A stretch of 64,000 bases of DNA from assembly GCF_000332075.2 (NCBI RefSeq), contig NZ_ALVU02000001.1, positions 2,988,324-3,052,323 on the forward strand. The letters run 5' to 3'. Source of the stretch: Synechocystis sp. PCC 7509. Lineage in GTDB: Bacteria > Cyanobacteriota > Cyanobacteriia > Cyanobacteriales > Chroococcidiopsidaceae. Positions 44,861-55,183 of this stretch are shown here, piece by piece (the first letter of the stretch is position 1; every line of letters starts with the position of its first letter). Position numbers and translations under genes: made by a program. The notes under the pieces were generated by a model. That model saw nothing but the letters and a program-made list of their open reading frames with translations, had not been told where the DNA came from and did not search any database.

Positions 44861-45835
44861 ATGTCAGAAATTAATATCGATTCCCAAACACCTAACAAAA
44901 TAGACTTGTTGGGGATAGCAACTATTCCCCAAGCACCCCCCGGTTTTAAGTCGGGTTTTATTGGGATTATTGGTCGCCCAAATGTCGGTAAATCAACGCT
45001 GATGAATTATTTAGTCGGGCAAAAAATCGCCATTACTTCCCCCGTTGCTCAAACTACTCGTAATCGTTTACGGGGAATTTTAACAACTCCTGAAGCCCAG
45101 TTAATTTTTGTCGATACGCCAGGGATTCATAAACCTCACCATCAATTAGGGGAAGTGTTGGTACAAAACGCCAGAATTGCCATTGATTCGGTTGATGTAG
45201 TGCTATTTGTGGTGGATGGAGGTGTAGAAGCTGGAGGAGGCGATCGCTATATTGTCGATATACTTAGTCAAAGTCAAACTCCAGTTATTTTAGGCATCAA
45301 CAAAATTGACACGCAACCTGCTGATGATGCCCAAATGTTAGATACTACTTATGCGCGAGTGGCAGAAGCTAACAATTGGAAAATGGTTAAGTTTTCGGCT
45401 TTAACGGGTGATGGATTAGTAGACTTGCAGCAGTTGTTGGTTGAAAAACTTGAATTGGGCCCTTATTATTACCCACCGGATTTAGTCACCGACCAGCCAG
45501 AGCGGTTTATTATGGGGGAACTGATCCGCGAACAGATTTTACTGCTAACTCGTGAAGAAGTGCCGCATTCAGTGGCGATCGCTATTGAAAAGGTTGTTGA
45601 AGAACCAACTATTACCCGTGTATTTGCGGCGATAAATATTGAGCGCGATTCTCAAAAAGGCATACTAATCGGTAAAGGTGGAAGTATGCTTAAAGCTATT
45701 GGTAGCGCAGCACGGGAGCAAATTCAAAAATTAATTGCTGGGAAAGTTCATTTAGAATTATTTGTTAAAGTTCAACCCAAATGGCGACAATCGCGGACAA
45801 GGTTGGCAGAATTAGGTTATCGAGTGGAAGAATAG
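44861..45835 (+). CDS. era: GTPase Era
   Basis: This essential GTPase assists 16S rRNA maturation and small-subunit assembly. G1 GRPNVGKST, G3 DTPGIHKPHHQ, G4 NKID and the C-terminal KH RNA-binding domain (GKGGSMLKAIGSAAREQIQKL near residue 265) are all present. ATG at 44861 (MSEINIDSQ) is preferred; the open frame begins 14 codons earlier. The 324-residue length includes a short cyanobacterial N-terminal extension before SGFIGIIGRPNVG. Confidence 0.97.
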   Translation: MSEINIDSQTPNKIDLLGIATIPQAPPGFKSGFIGIIGRPNVGKSTLMNYLVGQKIAITSPVAQTTRNRLRGILTTPEAQLIFVDTPGIHKPHHQLGEVLVQNARIAIDSVDVVLFVVDGGVEAGGGDRYIVDILSQSQTPVILGINKIDTQPADDAQMLDTTYARVAEANNWKMVKFSALTGDGLVDLQQLLVEKLELGPYYYPPDLVTDQPERFIMGELIREQILLLTREEVPHSVAIAIEKVVEEPTITRVFAAINIERDSQKGILIGKGGSMLKAIGSAAREQIQKLIAGKVHLELFVKVQPKWRQSRTRLAELGYRVEE

Positions 45836-45895
45836 TTGTAATCAGATAATTATCTGATTATTATTTATTTTTAGGAGCTTTAAAATTAGGTTGAT

Positions 45896-46816
45896 TCAAA
45901 AATTAGCAAACAGATAGGCTTCTAGCATATCTAAAATCTTAGTATCTTGCTCAAACTTTCTAGCAAAGTGAAAATTTCCATTGGTCAAAATTTCGTAATC
46001 TTGATTTGTAAGTAGCCGGGGGCGACCTTCATTAGTTCCCGTAAAATCTATATAGCGTTTATGATCGTTACAAAAATTGAAACTTTGATTATTAATCAAA
46101 ATTGTTTGAATAAAAGACTCATCAGGTACTAAGGTTTTTTGATAATATTTAACAAAACTTTTATTATTGGCAATAAAAGTTTTTATATAACCAACGCATT
46201 TTCTAGAGAGAGTGTGCCATTGAGAACCTCCGTAACATAAAAAATTATCGTGAAACGGTGTTTTCTTTGCCAGCATTCCTACGACTAAATCATCAAAGAA
46301 AATAGAGATTGTCATGGGGATAAATTTATGAAATCTCAAGACTTTTGCCAGGAATTTTTTAACCCATTTAGGTAGGCGATAGTGCTGGTAAAAGTAACGT
46401 TTAATTACCTCCTCTTTTTTCCAGGGAGATGCGGGACTAAGGAGATTAGCGTAATGAATGAAGCCATCATAATCAGTTTTATCGAGAAAATTCTCTACTT
46501 TAGATAAAGGTTGAGTAGGATAATCTTGACCGGAAAGATAAAAAAGCCAGTCAAAATCGGAATTGTTGGCAAATAACCAATCAATAGCTTGTAAATAAGG
46601 CTGCAATAAAGAAAAGTCCCCGCGAATTCCTGGGCGACGGATCTTCAACAAATGAACATCCGATAAATATCGTAAAGGAGTGAAATCCAAAAAACAGCTT
46701 GTGAAATCATGACCAATGAGAACTTGAGCATGAGGACTCAAATTTTTGATAGTTTGCACAAGTCGATAAATTTGCGCAGGGTTTCTGTGAGTTTGAATAA
46801 AATAACAAGCTTTCAT
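45896..46816 (-). CDS. GT14-type (core-2/I-branching) glycosyltransferase
   Basis: The 306-residue protein has the beta-1,6-N-acetylglucosaminyltransferase fold seen in bacterial members: ACYFIQTHRNPAQIYRLVQTI near residue 3, FDWLFYLSGQDYPTQPL near 88 with the DYP pair, and GGSQWHTLSRKCVGYI near 195. It has no membrane segment. Acceptor unknown; a surface polysaccharide is likely. It is preceded downstream by UvrD-like helicase genes on the same strand, with separate transcription. Confidence 0.8.
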   Translation of the reverse strand: MKACYFIQTHRNPAQIYRLVQTIKNLSPHAQVLIGHDFTSCFLDFTPLRYLSDVHLLKIRRPGIRGDFSLLQPYLQAIDWLFANNSDFDWLFYLSGQDYPTQPLSKVENFLDKTDYDGFIHYANLLSPASPWKKEEVIKRYFYQHYRLPKWVKKFLAKVLRFHKFIPMTISIFFDDLVVGMLAKKTPFHDNFLCYGGSQWHTLSRKCVGYIKTFIANNKSFVKYYQKTLVPDESFIQTILINNQSFNFCNDHKRYIDFTGTNEGRPRLLTNQDYEILTNGNFHFARKFEQDTKILDMLEAYLFANF

Positions 46817-46916
46817 AACTTAAAGATTGTTGAATAACTCATGTTTGTAGTGGTAAATAATAAAAGCATACAAACTATAGCAAGGAAAAATTAATGTATT
46901 TCAAGGTGCAGTTTTT

Positions 46917-49184
46917 TTACAATGCGATTGCACTACTCGGAAATTGGCGCTTTAATGCCGGAAAAACTGGACAAGGCGCTCGATTATCTAAACTATTGGG
47001 CTTACTCCAAAGAAAAGGGGCTTTTTGTGCCGCCGACATCCATAAAAGGCGTTTAGCTCTAGTCATTGCTACATAAAGTAAGCGATATTCCTCAGCAGTT
47101 TTTAGTTGTTTTGCGTCTTCCCAAGCTTGAGCAATATCTGGTAAAGCGGTTTGTTCATGAAGATGGGCGCGAATTTGGGCGCGGGCGACTTCAGACAAGC
47201 TAAATTCACCTAAAAAATGAGTTTGTGGCGGAACCCACAAAATACCAGGAATCATATTTTCGTGCAAAAAAGGGATAAAAACATAGTCCCAATCAAGCCC
47301 TTTGGCTTTGTGCATAGAAATAATTGTTAGTTGACCAGGAAGTGTAAAACGCTCTTCTGCGTTATCGGTTTCTACAGGTTCAAACCTCTCCGAGCTTACA
47401 ATTTCACTCAGTACGGTTAGCATAGCCGAGAGAGAACTATTACCCGCCGTTTGTTGGGCTACTCTTTCGGCTAATTTATCGGCGGTTGCAAGTTCCGCCC
47501 CATCATAATTTAAAGTTAAAGCCAAAAAGGAAATTAGTTGATAAGGTGGCAATTCTAAACGAGCGCGGAGTAATTGACGGCATAAATTGCGCGGTTTAAT
47601 GGCGGCTTCTTTGGTGGGTGGATCTAGGGGAGAAGGATAAATAAATTGTTCGGGAAGTAAAGCTAAAGCATTGAGGTCTTGACGATCGATTAGCTGACGT
47701 TGGACGAGGACGGCTAAGGCGGCTTTGAGATAGTCGGGGGAGTGGGGACGGTCGAGAAACTGCAACCATGCTAGAATCTCCGCCGGGACGTGAGAGCGGC
47801 GATCGCTTTCAGACACTTCATATACACTAATGTCATGCTCTTGACATAAGGGCGCGAGTTTTTCCGCTAACCATTGACCTTGTTTATTTTCCCTAACTAA
47901 AATCGCGCAAGAGCGATCGCGGTTTTCTGTTAATAAACTAATGACGCGATCGCCAATTAAACTAGCTGTATGGTGAATGTCTCGCGGCGTATACAGTTCT
48001 AAACCTTTACCCCAAGGAGCGGGATTAGCCTCCGGTTGCGGATCGTTTGCGTCTACTGGGTGAATTTTTTGGACTCGAAAGGGAGCTTTACTACTTTTAT
48101 AAGTCCGATTTACCCATTCCAACGTAAAGTTAGCCGCATCAATAATGATTTTGCTACTACGTCCAGCGCGATCCATTGTGGCTAAATGTCCATGGCGATC
48201 GCATTCTTCGCAAAATTGACGAAAATAGATTGGATCGGCGGGAGTAAAAGTAGAATTTATTGCCTGATTGGGATCGCCGACGCGAATTAAATTGGTTGAA
48301 TAATCGGAATTAATCGCCAGAATTTTAAGCAGCTTAGATTGCAGTTGGCTGGAGTCTTGCGCCTCATCTTCAAACACCGCAAAAACTTGGTTTTGTTCAA
48401 TTTGACGAGCGCTATCGTTTTCTAGCACCCTCAGAGCGCCTAAAATCATATCGTCGTAGTCAATCAGATCGCGCGACTTCATAACCGCTTGATACTGCTC
48501 GTACAATCCCGAAGCGACTTCCAAAATATTGTAATCATCATCAGATTGACTACTAATTTGTCGTAAAGCGGCGGGTAAAATCCCCGAACTTTTGGCTTCA
48601 CGAATAACGCTATGAGCTAAACCTGGTAAAACTTCAGTACGCAACACCGATTGACGGCGCAAACGCTCGGTTTCTTCACCGTCAAATTGCCGCCCTTGTA
48701 ATAATTTTGAATAACTCTGCGGATTATTACCAATCCATTGTTCTACACAAGTCCGAATCAGGCGATGACTTTGGTTAGGAGTAATTAAAGTAGAATTATC
48801 TAGCTGTAACCCAGACAAATCGGGGTGACGACTGGCAATATTCAACGCTAAACCGTGCAGAGTATGAACGCTAAAACCTGTAGGTGGTAGAGATAGTTTT
48901 TTTTGTAGATAGTTGCGAATTTTGCCTTTAATATTTGCTGCTGCCGAGCGCGTGAAAGTAACTACAATTAACTGATGTCGAGCATGAAGACCATAACGAG
49001 CGATCGCAACGGCGGCGGCGGCTGCCATTCCGGTAGATTTTCCCGCACCAGGGACGGCGGAAACTGCCATTTCTCCACCGTGCCATTGTGCCATTTGCTG
49101 CTGTCCGGGACGCAGACTTTGTTCAATTTGGTTACAAGCTTCTTGCCGGAGTGGAGATAATTGGTTGTTAATATACTGATTCAT
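46917..49184 (-). CDS. UvrD/Rep-type ATP-dependent DNA helicase
   Basis: The 755-residue superfamily 1 helicase has Walker A VPGAGKSTGMA near residue 46, HTLHGLALN, the Walker B FEDEAQD near 270, RVGDPNQAINS near 302, TIISMHKAKGLDWDYVFIP near 620 and the C-terminal EEYRLLYVAMTRAKRLLW near 705. This is a 3'-5' DNA helicase related to UvrD but not identical to the housekeeping form. The end of the preceding retropepsin-like gene overlaps its ATG in the ATGA pattern, so the two are coupled. Role in DNA repair is likely but unproven. Confidence 0.92.
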   Translation of the reverse strand: MNQYINNQLSPLRQEACNQIEQSLRPGQQQMAQWHGGEMAVSAVPGAGKSTGMAAAAAVAIARYGLHARHQLIVVTFTRSAAANIKGKIRNYLQKKLSLPPTGFSVHTLHGLALNIASRHPDLSGLQLDNSTLITPNQSHRLIRTCVEQWIGNNPQSYSKLLQGRQFDGEETERLRRQSVLRTEVLPGLAHSVIREAKSSGILPAALRQISSQSDDDYNILEVASGLYEQYQAVMKSRDLIDYDDMILGALRVLENDSARQIEQNQVFAVFEDEAQDSSQLQSKLLKILAINSDYSTNLIRVGDPNQAINSTFTPADPIYFRQFCEECDRHGHLATMDRAGRSSKIIIDAANFTLEWVNRTYKSSKAPFRVQKIHPVDANDPQPEANPAPWGKGLELYTPRDIHHTASLIGDRVISLLTENRDRSCAILVRENKQGQWLAEKLAPLCQEHDISVYEVSESDRRSHVPAEILAWLQFLDRPHSPDYLKAALAVLVQRQLIDRQDLNALALLPEQFIYPSPLDPPTKEAAIKPRNLCRQLLRARLELPPYQLISFLALTLNYDGAELATADKLAERVAQQTAGNSSLSAMLTVLSEIVSSERFEPVETDNAEERFTLPGQLTIISMHKAKGLDWDYVFIPFLHENMIPGILWVPPQTHFLGEFSLSEVARAQIRAHLHEQTALPDIAQAWEDAKQLKTAEEYRLLYVAMTRAKRLLWMSAAQKAPFLWSKPNSLDNRAPCPVFPALKRQFPSSAIAL

Positions 49185-49621
49185 GAATTAAAGTTTTTAA
49201 TGATTGCCACTGGATAATCAGGGTTATCAGGATTTGGGATCAATCTTTGATTTTTGCAATCGGGCAGTAAGTCAAGTAATTCCAACACAACTTGACCTAG
49301 CAAAATTTCGTCTCCAACTACTAGCGCTTCTACCGTTGTTATTCGTTCTTGACAGACAATCTTAACGGGTTCTGTAATGCCAATCGGTTCTTCAAATCCA
49401 TTGGCATATCTAGCTATTTGTTGACCGCGAATTCGTAAGCCCAATTGGTCAACTACACTTGCTGGAATCACTAAAGTTAATGCACCTGTATCTACTAAAG
49501 CCGGAGCTACATATTCTCTTAGTAGATGAGGCGCAAGCAATCCTCGGTTAACTAACGCTTCATCAATCGCGTTGATTAACTTAACTTCAACTCTGACTGC
49601 GCCCACTTTCAATGTCTCCAT
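49181..49621 (-). CDS. Retropepsin-like (clan AA) aspartic protease fold protein
   Basis: The 146-residue protein starts METLKVGAVRVEVKLIN and has the active-site triad ALVDTGALTLVIP near residue 50, followed by GDEILLGQVVLELLD, the paired motif of pepsin-like retropepsin homologues in cyanobacteria. It would act as a dimer on peptides, but no substrate is known. ATG at 49621 is preferred; the frame stays open 16 codons upstream. Its stop codon overlaps the helicase start. Confidence 0.8.
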   Translation of the reverse strand: METLKVGAVRVEVKLINAIDEALVNRGLLAPHLLREYVAPALVDTGALTLVIPASVVDQLGLRIRGQQIARYANGFEEPIGITEPVKIVCQERITTVEALVVGDEILLGQVVLELLDLLPDCKNQRLIPNPDNPDYPVAIIKNFNS

Positions 49622-49736
49622 AAAATTACCAATTTTAATGACGTGCCATTGTAAGAGTTGAATAGGCATTGCAAAGTCTTATCTCTTGACAATATAGTTT
49701 CAATATAGACTGCGATCGCCCGTAGGGAGTAAAACG

Positions 49737-49859
49737 ATGGAAGCTGAGGAATTGCTCAGACGTTACGCTGATGGGGAAAGAGATTTCGCTGGAGTCGATC
49801 TGAGCGTTGCCGATCTGACTGATGCCGATTTGCAGGGATATCAAACTCTCCAGCCTTAA
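49737..49859 (+). pseudogene. Truncated pentapeptide-repeat gene
   Basis: ATG at 49737, preceded by GGGAG, opens a 40-residue frame, MEAEELLRRYADGERDFAGVDL, that closely matches the N-terminus of the pentapeptide-repeat gene at 51127 (REELLARYAAGERDFSGLDL). After three repeats it ends at QTLQP and a stop. The rest of the gene is missing and the Rpn-type nuclease gene begins soon after, so this is a broken copy. Confidence 0.6.
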
Positions 49860-49966
49860 ACTCTATAATTGGACGATTAGATAATTTGCCAGTAACGCGA
49901 TCGCCCCAACGATCCATCTATCAGCAGTTAGTAGGCGATCGCACTTCCTTCCTCAATGCTTTAATT

Positions 49967-50842
49967 GTGATTGATAATATCTCTAAGTTTCTCATCGAAC
50001 GATACTCTACAGATTTTGCCGCTTGGTTGTTAGGTGCATCAACTCCTTTAACTACAATTAATCCCACTGAACTTAATGTTGAACCAGTTAGAGCCGATTC
50101 GGTGATGTTATTGCAAGGGAGGAATGTTATTCTCCACACCGAGTTTCAGACCGTTACTGACTCCTCTATGCCTTTTCGGATGGCGGATTATTATTTGCGC
50201 TTGAGACGCAAGTTTCCCGAAGTAACTATTCAACAAGTAGTTATTTATCTCAAAAGGACAAGTTCGGATTTAGTCAGACAAACACGTTATACAACCCCTG
50301 TGATGACGCATGAGTTTCGAGTAATTCGGCTATGGGAAGAACCAGTGGAGGGGTTTTTGAGTACGCCAGGATTGTTGCCTTATGCGGTGTTGAGTCGTGT
50401 CACAGATAAGGAAGCTGTGTTAACACAAGTATTGGGAGAATTAGAGCAAATCAGCGATCGCACTGAGCAGAGTAACTTAGTAGCGGCAACAAGCATCTTG
50501 GCGGGGTTAGAATTGAATGAGCAAGTAATTAGGCGATTGATGAGGAGTCCGGTGATGCGCGAGTCTACAATGTATCAATCTATTTTACGGGAAGGTCAGG
50601 CTGAGGGATTGGAACAGGGACTGGCAAGAGGACTAGAACAGGGATTGGCAAGGGGACTAGAACAGGGTCGCACTGTTGGAGAAAGAACATTAGTTCTCAA
50701 GTTGCTGAACCGCAAATTGGGGAATCTATCACCTACGCTGATTACAAAAGTAAACGCTTTGAGCCTTGAATCTGTGGAGGCTTTGGGTGAGGCAATGTTT
50801 GATTTCACCAGGATTGAAGATTTAGAATCTTGGTTGGGCTAA
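49967..50842 (+). CDS. Rpn-family nuclease / PD-(D/E)xK transposase-like protein
   Basis: The protein is a member of the large cyanobacterial Rpn (PDDEXK transposase-like) group: VIDNISKFLIERYSTDFAAWLLG at the start, ILHTEFQTVTDSSMPFRMADYY near residue 63, and IQQVVIYLKRT near 90. Near 225-245 the segment GLEQGLAR is repeated in tandem. The frame is open to 49886 but the likely start is GTG at 49967, where family proteins begin. Such proteins are DNA endonucleases linked to recombination, often present in many copies. Confidence 0.82.
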   Translation: MIDNISKFLIERYSTDFAAWLLGASTPLTTINPTELNVEPVRADSVMLLQGRNVILHTEFQTVTDSSMPFRMADYYLRLRRKFPEVTIQQVVIYLKRTSSDLVRQTRYTTPVMTHEFRVIRLWEEPVEGFLSTPGLLPYAVLSRVTDKEAVLTQVLGELEQISDRTEQSNLVAATSILAGLELNEQVIRRLMRSPVMRESTMYQSILREGQAEGLEQGLARGLEQGLARGLEQGRTVGERTLVLKLLNRKLGNLSPTLITKVNALSLESVEALGEAMFDFTRIEDLESWLG

Positions 50843-51126
50843 TCCGATAGCGAAGCGCTGCTGCGAAGCGCAGATCGCACCTTAGATTCTCCCAAAACAT
50901 TCAACCACCGCCATAATTTTTCTCCCCATTAGGTAATCTGTTTTTACTAAATCCCAGGAAGTTGTCCTAGCGCGATCGCCTGTAGGGATTATGTAACAGG
51001 ATTGCCGCTTACGTTCAATGGCAGTAGGGCGATCGCATTTTGTCTTCGGTTTTAGTCCAACATTTATAACTGGTGCGGTGTTGTCTATATTTTATAGATA
51101 CCAGTTAGTAAATTCGGAGATAAGTT

Positions 51127-51645
51127 ATGGCTGAGATTACTAGAGAAGAGTTGTTGGCTCGCTATGCTGCTGGTGAAAGAGATTTTAGTGGGTTGGATTT
51201 GGATCGGTTGGACTTGAGTGGGTCTGATTTGAGCGGAGCCAACTTCACTCAAGCCATACTTAGTCAATCCGATTTGAGCGGAGCTAACTTGAGTGGAGCT
51301 AACTTCAATAAGGCTAACTTGAACAGCGTTACTGCTGAAAATACCAACTTCAGGAATGCCGACCTCAGAAATGCTCAGATCAGCTATGCCTATATGACTG
51401 GTGCTATTTTTGAAAGAGCCAACTTGTATGATGCGTCCCTTGCTGAATCTAACTTGAGGAGAGCCAGTTTTGAGGGAGCTATCCTGAAAAACGTTTGTCT
51501 CATTAGTACTGGATTGATCGATGTCAACCTTAAAAATGCTGATATTGAAGGGGTTAATGTAAGTGACGAAACTGTTCTCGATGGAACTAAATACTGGGAA
51601 GCTCTTAATTATACTATTTCTGGCATCGACGATTTTATTGAATGA
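51127..51645 (+). CDS. Pentapeptide-repeat protein
   Basis: The 172-residue protein starts MAEITREELLARYAAGERDFSG and then consists of A(D/N)LSG-type repeats ([19 protein letters not shown]), ending DETVLDGTKYWEALNYTISGI. It has no signal peptide. The quadrilateral-helix fold is secure; function is unknown, as for most of the family in cyanobacteria. Confidence 0.88.
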   Translation: MAEITREELLARYAAGERDFSGLDLDRLDLSGSDLSGANFTQAILSQSDLSGANLSGANFNKANLNSVTAENTNFRNADLRNAQISYAYMTGAIFERANLYDASLAESNLRRASFEGAILKNVCLISTGLIDVNLKNADIEGVNVSDETVLDGTKYWEALNYTISGIDDFIE

Positions 51646-51690
51646 AGACCGTCAATTTGCCTATATTGACGGTAGCAAGATTTGACTTTG

Positions 51691-53376
51691 TTACTTAACT
51701 ATCCCTAAAACCTTTGCTGTTTCTACTTGAGCAATTCTTTTAGATGCTACTAATCTATTGGCATAGATTCCGGGGTTTGTTTGAGCTATTTGGGTGTAGG
51801 ATTGACGAACTTGAGCGTTAACGGCAACGGTTTTGACATCGTACATTTGCATTGTAAATTTAGGGTACAAGCCAATGCCAATAATTAAAACAATAAAACT
51901 AGCTGCAATGGATAGTTCGCGCCAACTTGCATCTCTGTAAACCGCTTGAGTGGGAAGAACGCAATCTGTACCAAAACAAGATTCTTCGTCTTCTTGATTT
52001 TGAACTTGATCGTCGCCAATATTGCAGTTAAGTTCTGCCCCAGTTCCGTAAAATACCTGTTTCAACATTGATAATAGGTAAATTGGGGTGAGAATTACAC
52101 CAACGGCGGCAAGAAATACCGTCACCGTGCAGAAGGTTGAACTATAAATATCGCTGGTTGTTATCCCAACAAATACCAAGATTTCACTAGCAAAACCGCT
52201 CATTCCGGGGAGTGCTAAAGATGCCATTGCACTAATTGTAAACAGCGCGAATACCTTGGGCATTACTTGACCAATTCCAGACATTTCACTCATTGCCATT
52301 GTTTGAGTGCGATCGTAGGTTACACCAGCTAGGAAGAATAATACTGATGCAATCAACCCATGAGAAATCATTTGCAGCATCGCACCGTTAATTCCTATAT
52401 CGGTGAAGGATGCAATACCCAACAGTACAAAACCCATGTGGGATACTGAGGAGTAAGCAAGACAACGTTTCATGTTTGTCTGTCCAAAGGAGTTTAACGC
52501 GCCGTAGATAATGTTAACTACACCCAAAATTGCCAGCAACGGCGCAAAGTAAATGTGAGCGGCGGGGAGAAGTTCTAAGTTTAGGCGAATTAATCCATAT
52601 CCACCCATCTTTAAAAGTACCCCAGCTAGTACCATTGATACAGGTGTGGAGGCTTCCCCGTGAGCATCGGGTAGCCAAGTGTGCAATGGAAAAATCGCCA
52701 GTTTGACACCAAAAGCAATTACCAATCCTGCATACAAAAAGAGTTCTAGGTTAAGAGGATAATCTTTGAGGGCAAGTTGGGCGATATCAAAAGTTATATC
52801 ACTACCCCCAGAGAATGCCATCCCCAAAGCAGCTACAAGGATAAAAATAGATGCTGCGGCAGTATAAATAATAAATTTTGTGGCGGCGTAACGACGCTTT
52901 TTGCCACCCCAAATACTAATAAGTAAATAAACTGGGACGAGTTCAACTTCCCACATGATAAAGAACAGTAGCAAGTCTTGAGCAACAAAAACTCCTATCT
53001 GCGCTGAATATAACAGCAACATCAGCATATAAAAAAGTTTGGGTCTGCGGTCAACTTGCCAAGCTGAAAAAATCGCTAGAGTTGTTACAAATCCAGCCAA
53101 AAGAACTAGAGGCGCTGATAACCCATCGACAGAAACAGCCCAGTTGAGTTTCAATTGAGGCATCCAAGCATAACTTTCTGCTAGTTGAAAAGTTGCGTTG
53201 CTGGGGTCGTAGTTCTGCCAAAAGGCGTAGCATATCAAAACCAAATCTGCGATCGCAACACACAGTGCATACCACTTTACCCGCTTACCGTCTTTGTCTG
53301 GTAATACTGGAATTAGTAGAGCAGCGATCGCAGGTAGCAAAATTATTGTAGTTAGCCAAGGAAATTGTGCTGCCAT
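51691..53376 (-). CDS. ndhD: NAD(P)H-quinone oxidoreductase subunit 4 (NdhD)
   Basis: This 561-residue proton-pumping subunit of the NDH-1 complex has about fourteen hydrophobic helices. Family blocks include [17 protein letters not shown] near residue 140, [27 protein letters not shown] near 236 and [17 protein letters not shown] near 305. Before the last helix it has a hydrophilic loop rich in acidic residues with two cysteines ([19 protein letters not shown] near 446), as in cyanobacterial NdhD1/D2. It is divergent from the GT39-type gene. Which NDH-1 form it serves cannot be told from one subunit. Confidence 0.95.
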   Translation of the reverse strand: MAAQFPWLTTIILLPAIAALLIPVLPDKDGKRVKWYALCVAIADLVLICYAFWQNYDPSNATFQLAESYAWMPQLKLNWAVSVDGLSAPLVLLAGFVTTLAIFSAWQVDRRPKLFYMLMLLLYSAQIGVFVAQDLLLFFIMWEVELVPVYLLISIWGGKKRRYAATKFIIYTAAASIFILVAALGMAFSGGSDITFDIAQLALKDYPLNLELFLYAGLVIAFGVKLAIFPLHTWLPDAHGEASTPVSMVLAGVLLKMGGYGLIRLNLELLPAAHIYFAPLLAILGVVNIIYGALNSFGQTNMKRCLAYSSVSHMGFVLLGIASFTDIGINGAMLQMISHGLIASVLFFLAGVTYDRTQTMAMSEMSGIGQVMPKVFALFTISAMASLALPGMSGFASEILVFVGITTSDIYSSTFCTVTVFLAAVGVILTPIYLLSMLKQVFYGTGAELNCNIGDDQVQNQEDEESCFGTDCVLPTQAVYRDASWRELSIAASFIVLIIGIGLYPKFTMQMYDVKTVAVNAQVRQSYTQIAQTNPGIYANRLVASKRIAQVETAKVLGIVK

Positions 53377-53478
53377 TGCAGTTAATAAGTATATTTGCTC
53401 ATTGTGTTCAATGACACTATACTACAATGTTTTGTGAACAATTATGAACAATTATTTAGCACCGATCGCACTACTTAG

Positions 53479-55107
53479 ATGAGGGATAATCGCAAATTAC
53501 ACTACTTAGCACTAGCTGCGGCGCTTTGTTTGGGTGCTATTTTGCGGTTAGGAAACCTAGACGGCAAGTTTTTGTGGCTAGATGAAGTAATTACAGCTAT
53601 TTTCAGTTTTGGGCGCAACTATAATAATGTACCGCTAAACATAGTTATTCCTTTTCATCAGCTACAGCAAATTTTTGTGTTTCAGCCAGAAGTTAGCTGT
53701 ACTCAAATTGCGGAAAATCTTGCTATTCAATCAACTCATCCACCGTTATTTTTTTGCTTGCTGCATAACTGGTTTAGTTTAGTTAATCCAGTTTCCCCTA
53801 GTTGGGTATGGACTTTACGCGCCTTTGGCGTTTTTTGGGGTGTAGTAGAGATCGCAGCACTTTATCTACTTAATACTAAAGCTTTTTCTCCATCGGCGGG
53901 ACTAATGGCGGCGGTAATGATGGCGGTTTCTCCTTTTGGCGTATACCTTTCTCAAGAAGCGCGTCATTACACTTTGCCTGTATTTTTGATTACCTCAGCA
54001 TTGCTAGGACTAATTTTAATTCAAAAAGATTTGCTCTCTAAGCGTGTCAGGGTTTGGGTTTGGGCATTTTGGACGACGATTAATATTATCGGGTTATACG
54101 TCCATTACTTTTTTATTCTGGCTTTGGTTGCAGAGATCGTGACTTTGTTAGCCGTAATGTACAGATATCGGCGCAACTTACCTCGTTATAGTAAACTTGC
54201 TTTGACTCTGGCAATATTAGCGATTATTGTTAGCTATATTCCTTGGCTACCTATCTTAATTGGTCATTTCAGCCGCCCGGAAACTAGCTGGATACCCTCA
54301 CCTCACAACGTTGCACCACTTTATCAAATCTTTGCTGCTTGGTTACTTGCGATCGCCGCTTTCCCTGTAGAAAATCAACCGATTGCGATCGCAACTTTAT
54401 CAGGTTTAGGGATATTAGTTTTTGGTAGTTGGGTATTGTGGCTAAGTTTCAAAGGAATCAAGCAATTATGGAAATCGACGAATCTATCAGTTTTTACCCT
54501 TGCTAGTTTTACGATTATAGTTTTGCTAGAGTTTTTGGCGATCGTCTACTTTTTGGGTAAAGATATCACCATTACGCCGCGTTATAACTTTGTTTATTAC
54601 CCAGTTTTTTTAGCTTTAGTAGCTGCCGGATTGAATAAGAGTTTAAAGCGCTCTAAACAAACTTTTAGCTTAATTTTCCTTGGCTCATTACTAAGCTGTG
54701 TCTTTGTTATTTCTAATTTAGCCTTTCAAAAACCCTACAATCCCCAACAAGTTGCTCAAAACATCAATTTAGAGCCTTCTGTACCAATGCTAGTTGTTAT
54801 GGGTTACAGAGATTATCAAAATGTAGCATTAGGTTTAAGTTTTGCTTTAGGGTTAGAAAAGGTGAGAGATTCGGGGGACTTTGTGTTTTTAGAGCGATCG
54901 CCTAACGGTTACAATTCTGTATGGCAAAAACTAGCATTGTTACCGCCCTTAAAATCCCCATTACTCAATTTATGGGTAATTGCGCCTGATTTAAGACAGC
55001 GAGAATATCCCCCACAATTGGCGCTTTCGGAGCATTCTTGTCTTATAGATACAAAGCAGCATTATCGCATCGGCGTACCTTACCAACTTTACAGATGCAA
55101 AAATTAA
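53479..55107 (+). CDS. GT39/ArnT-type membrane glycosyltransferase
   Basis: The 542-residue protein has about ten hydrophobic helices and an N-terminal catalytic loop with LGNLDGKFLWLDEVITAIF near residue 25, where the D-E after the first helix is typical of phospholipid-linked sugar transferases (PMT/ArnT fold). ATHPPLFFCLLHNW near 87 is the second conserved loop. It probably moves a sugar from a polyprenyl-phosphate carrier to a cell-surface target. No partner genes are nearby, so the acceptor is unknown. Confidence 0.8.
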   Translation: MRDNRKLHYLALAAALCLGAILRLGNLDGKFLWLDEVITAIFSFGRNYNNVPLNIVIPFHQLQQIFVFQPEVSCTQIAENLAIQSTHPPLFFCLLHNWFSLVNPVSPSWVWTLRAFGVFWGVVEIAALYLLNTKAFSPSAGLMAAVMMAVSPFGVYLSQEARHYTLPVFLITSALLGLILIQKDLLSKRVRVWVWAFWTTINIIGLYVHYFFILALVAEIVTLLAVMYRYRRNLPRYSKLALTLAILAIIVSYIPWLPILIGHFSRPETSWIPSPHNVAPLYQIFAAWLLAIAAFPVENQPIAIATLSGLGILVFGSWVLWLSFKGIKQLWKSTNLSVFTLASFTIIVLLEFLAIVYFLGKDITITPRYNFVYYPVFLALVAAGLNKSLKRSKQTFSLIFLGSLLSCVFVISNLAFQKPYNPQQVAQNINLEPSVPMLVVMGYRDYQNVALGLSFALGLEKVRDSGDFVFLERSPNGYNSVWQKLALLPPLKSPLLNLWVIAPDLRQREYPPQLALSEHSCLIDTKQHYRIGVPYQLYRCKN

Positions 55108-55122
55108 GGACATCCCGACGAC

Positions 55123-55150
55123 GTAGGGGCGCAATGCATTGCGCCCCTAC
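55123..55150. repeat. 28-bp perfect palindrome
   Basis: The sequence GTAGGGGCGCAATG followed by its reverse complement forms a perfect 28-base palindrome between the GT39-type gene and raf1. The same GC-rich hairpin motif is scattered in many cyanobacterial genomes as an intergenic repeat. It can act as a transcript end for the two convergent genes here. Confidence 0.75.
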
Positions 55151-55183
55151 AATACAATTAATGTTTTGCGCCCCGTAACAATT

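Noticed and set aside
50845-50880. Short GCGAAGCGC repeats near 50850 as an insertion-sequence end
   Set aside because: They are only short local repeats and no transposase or matching partner end is nearby.
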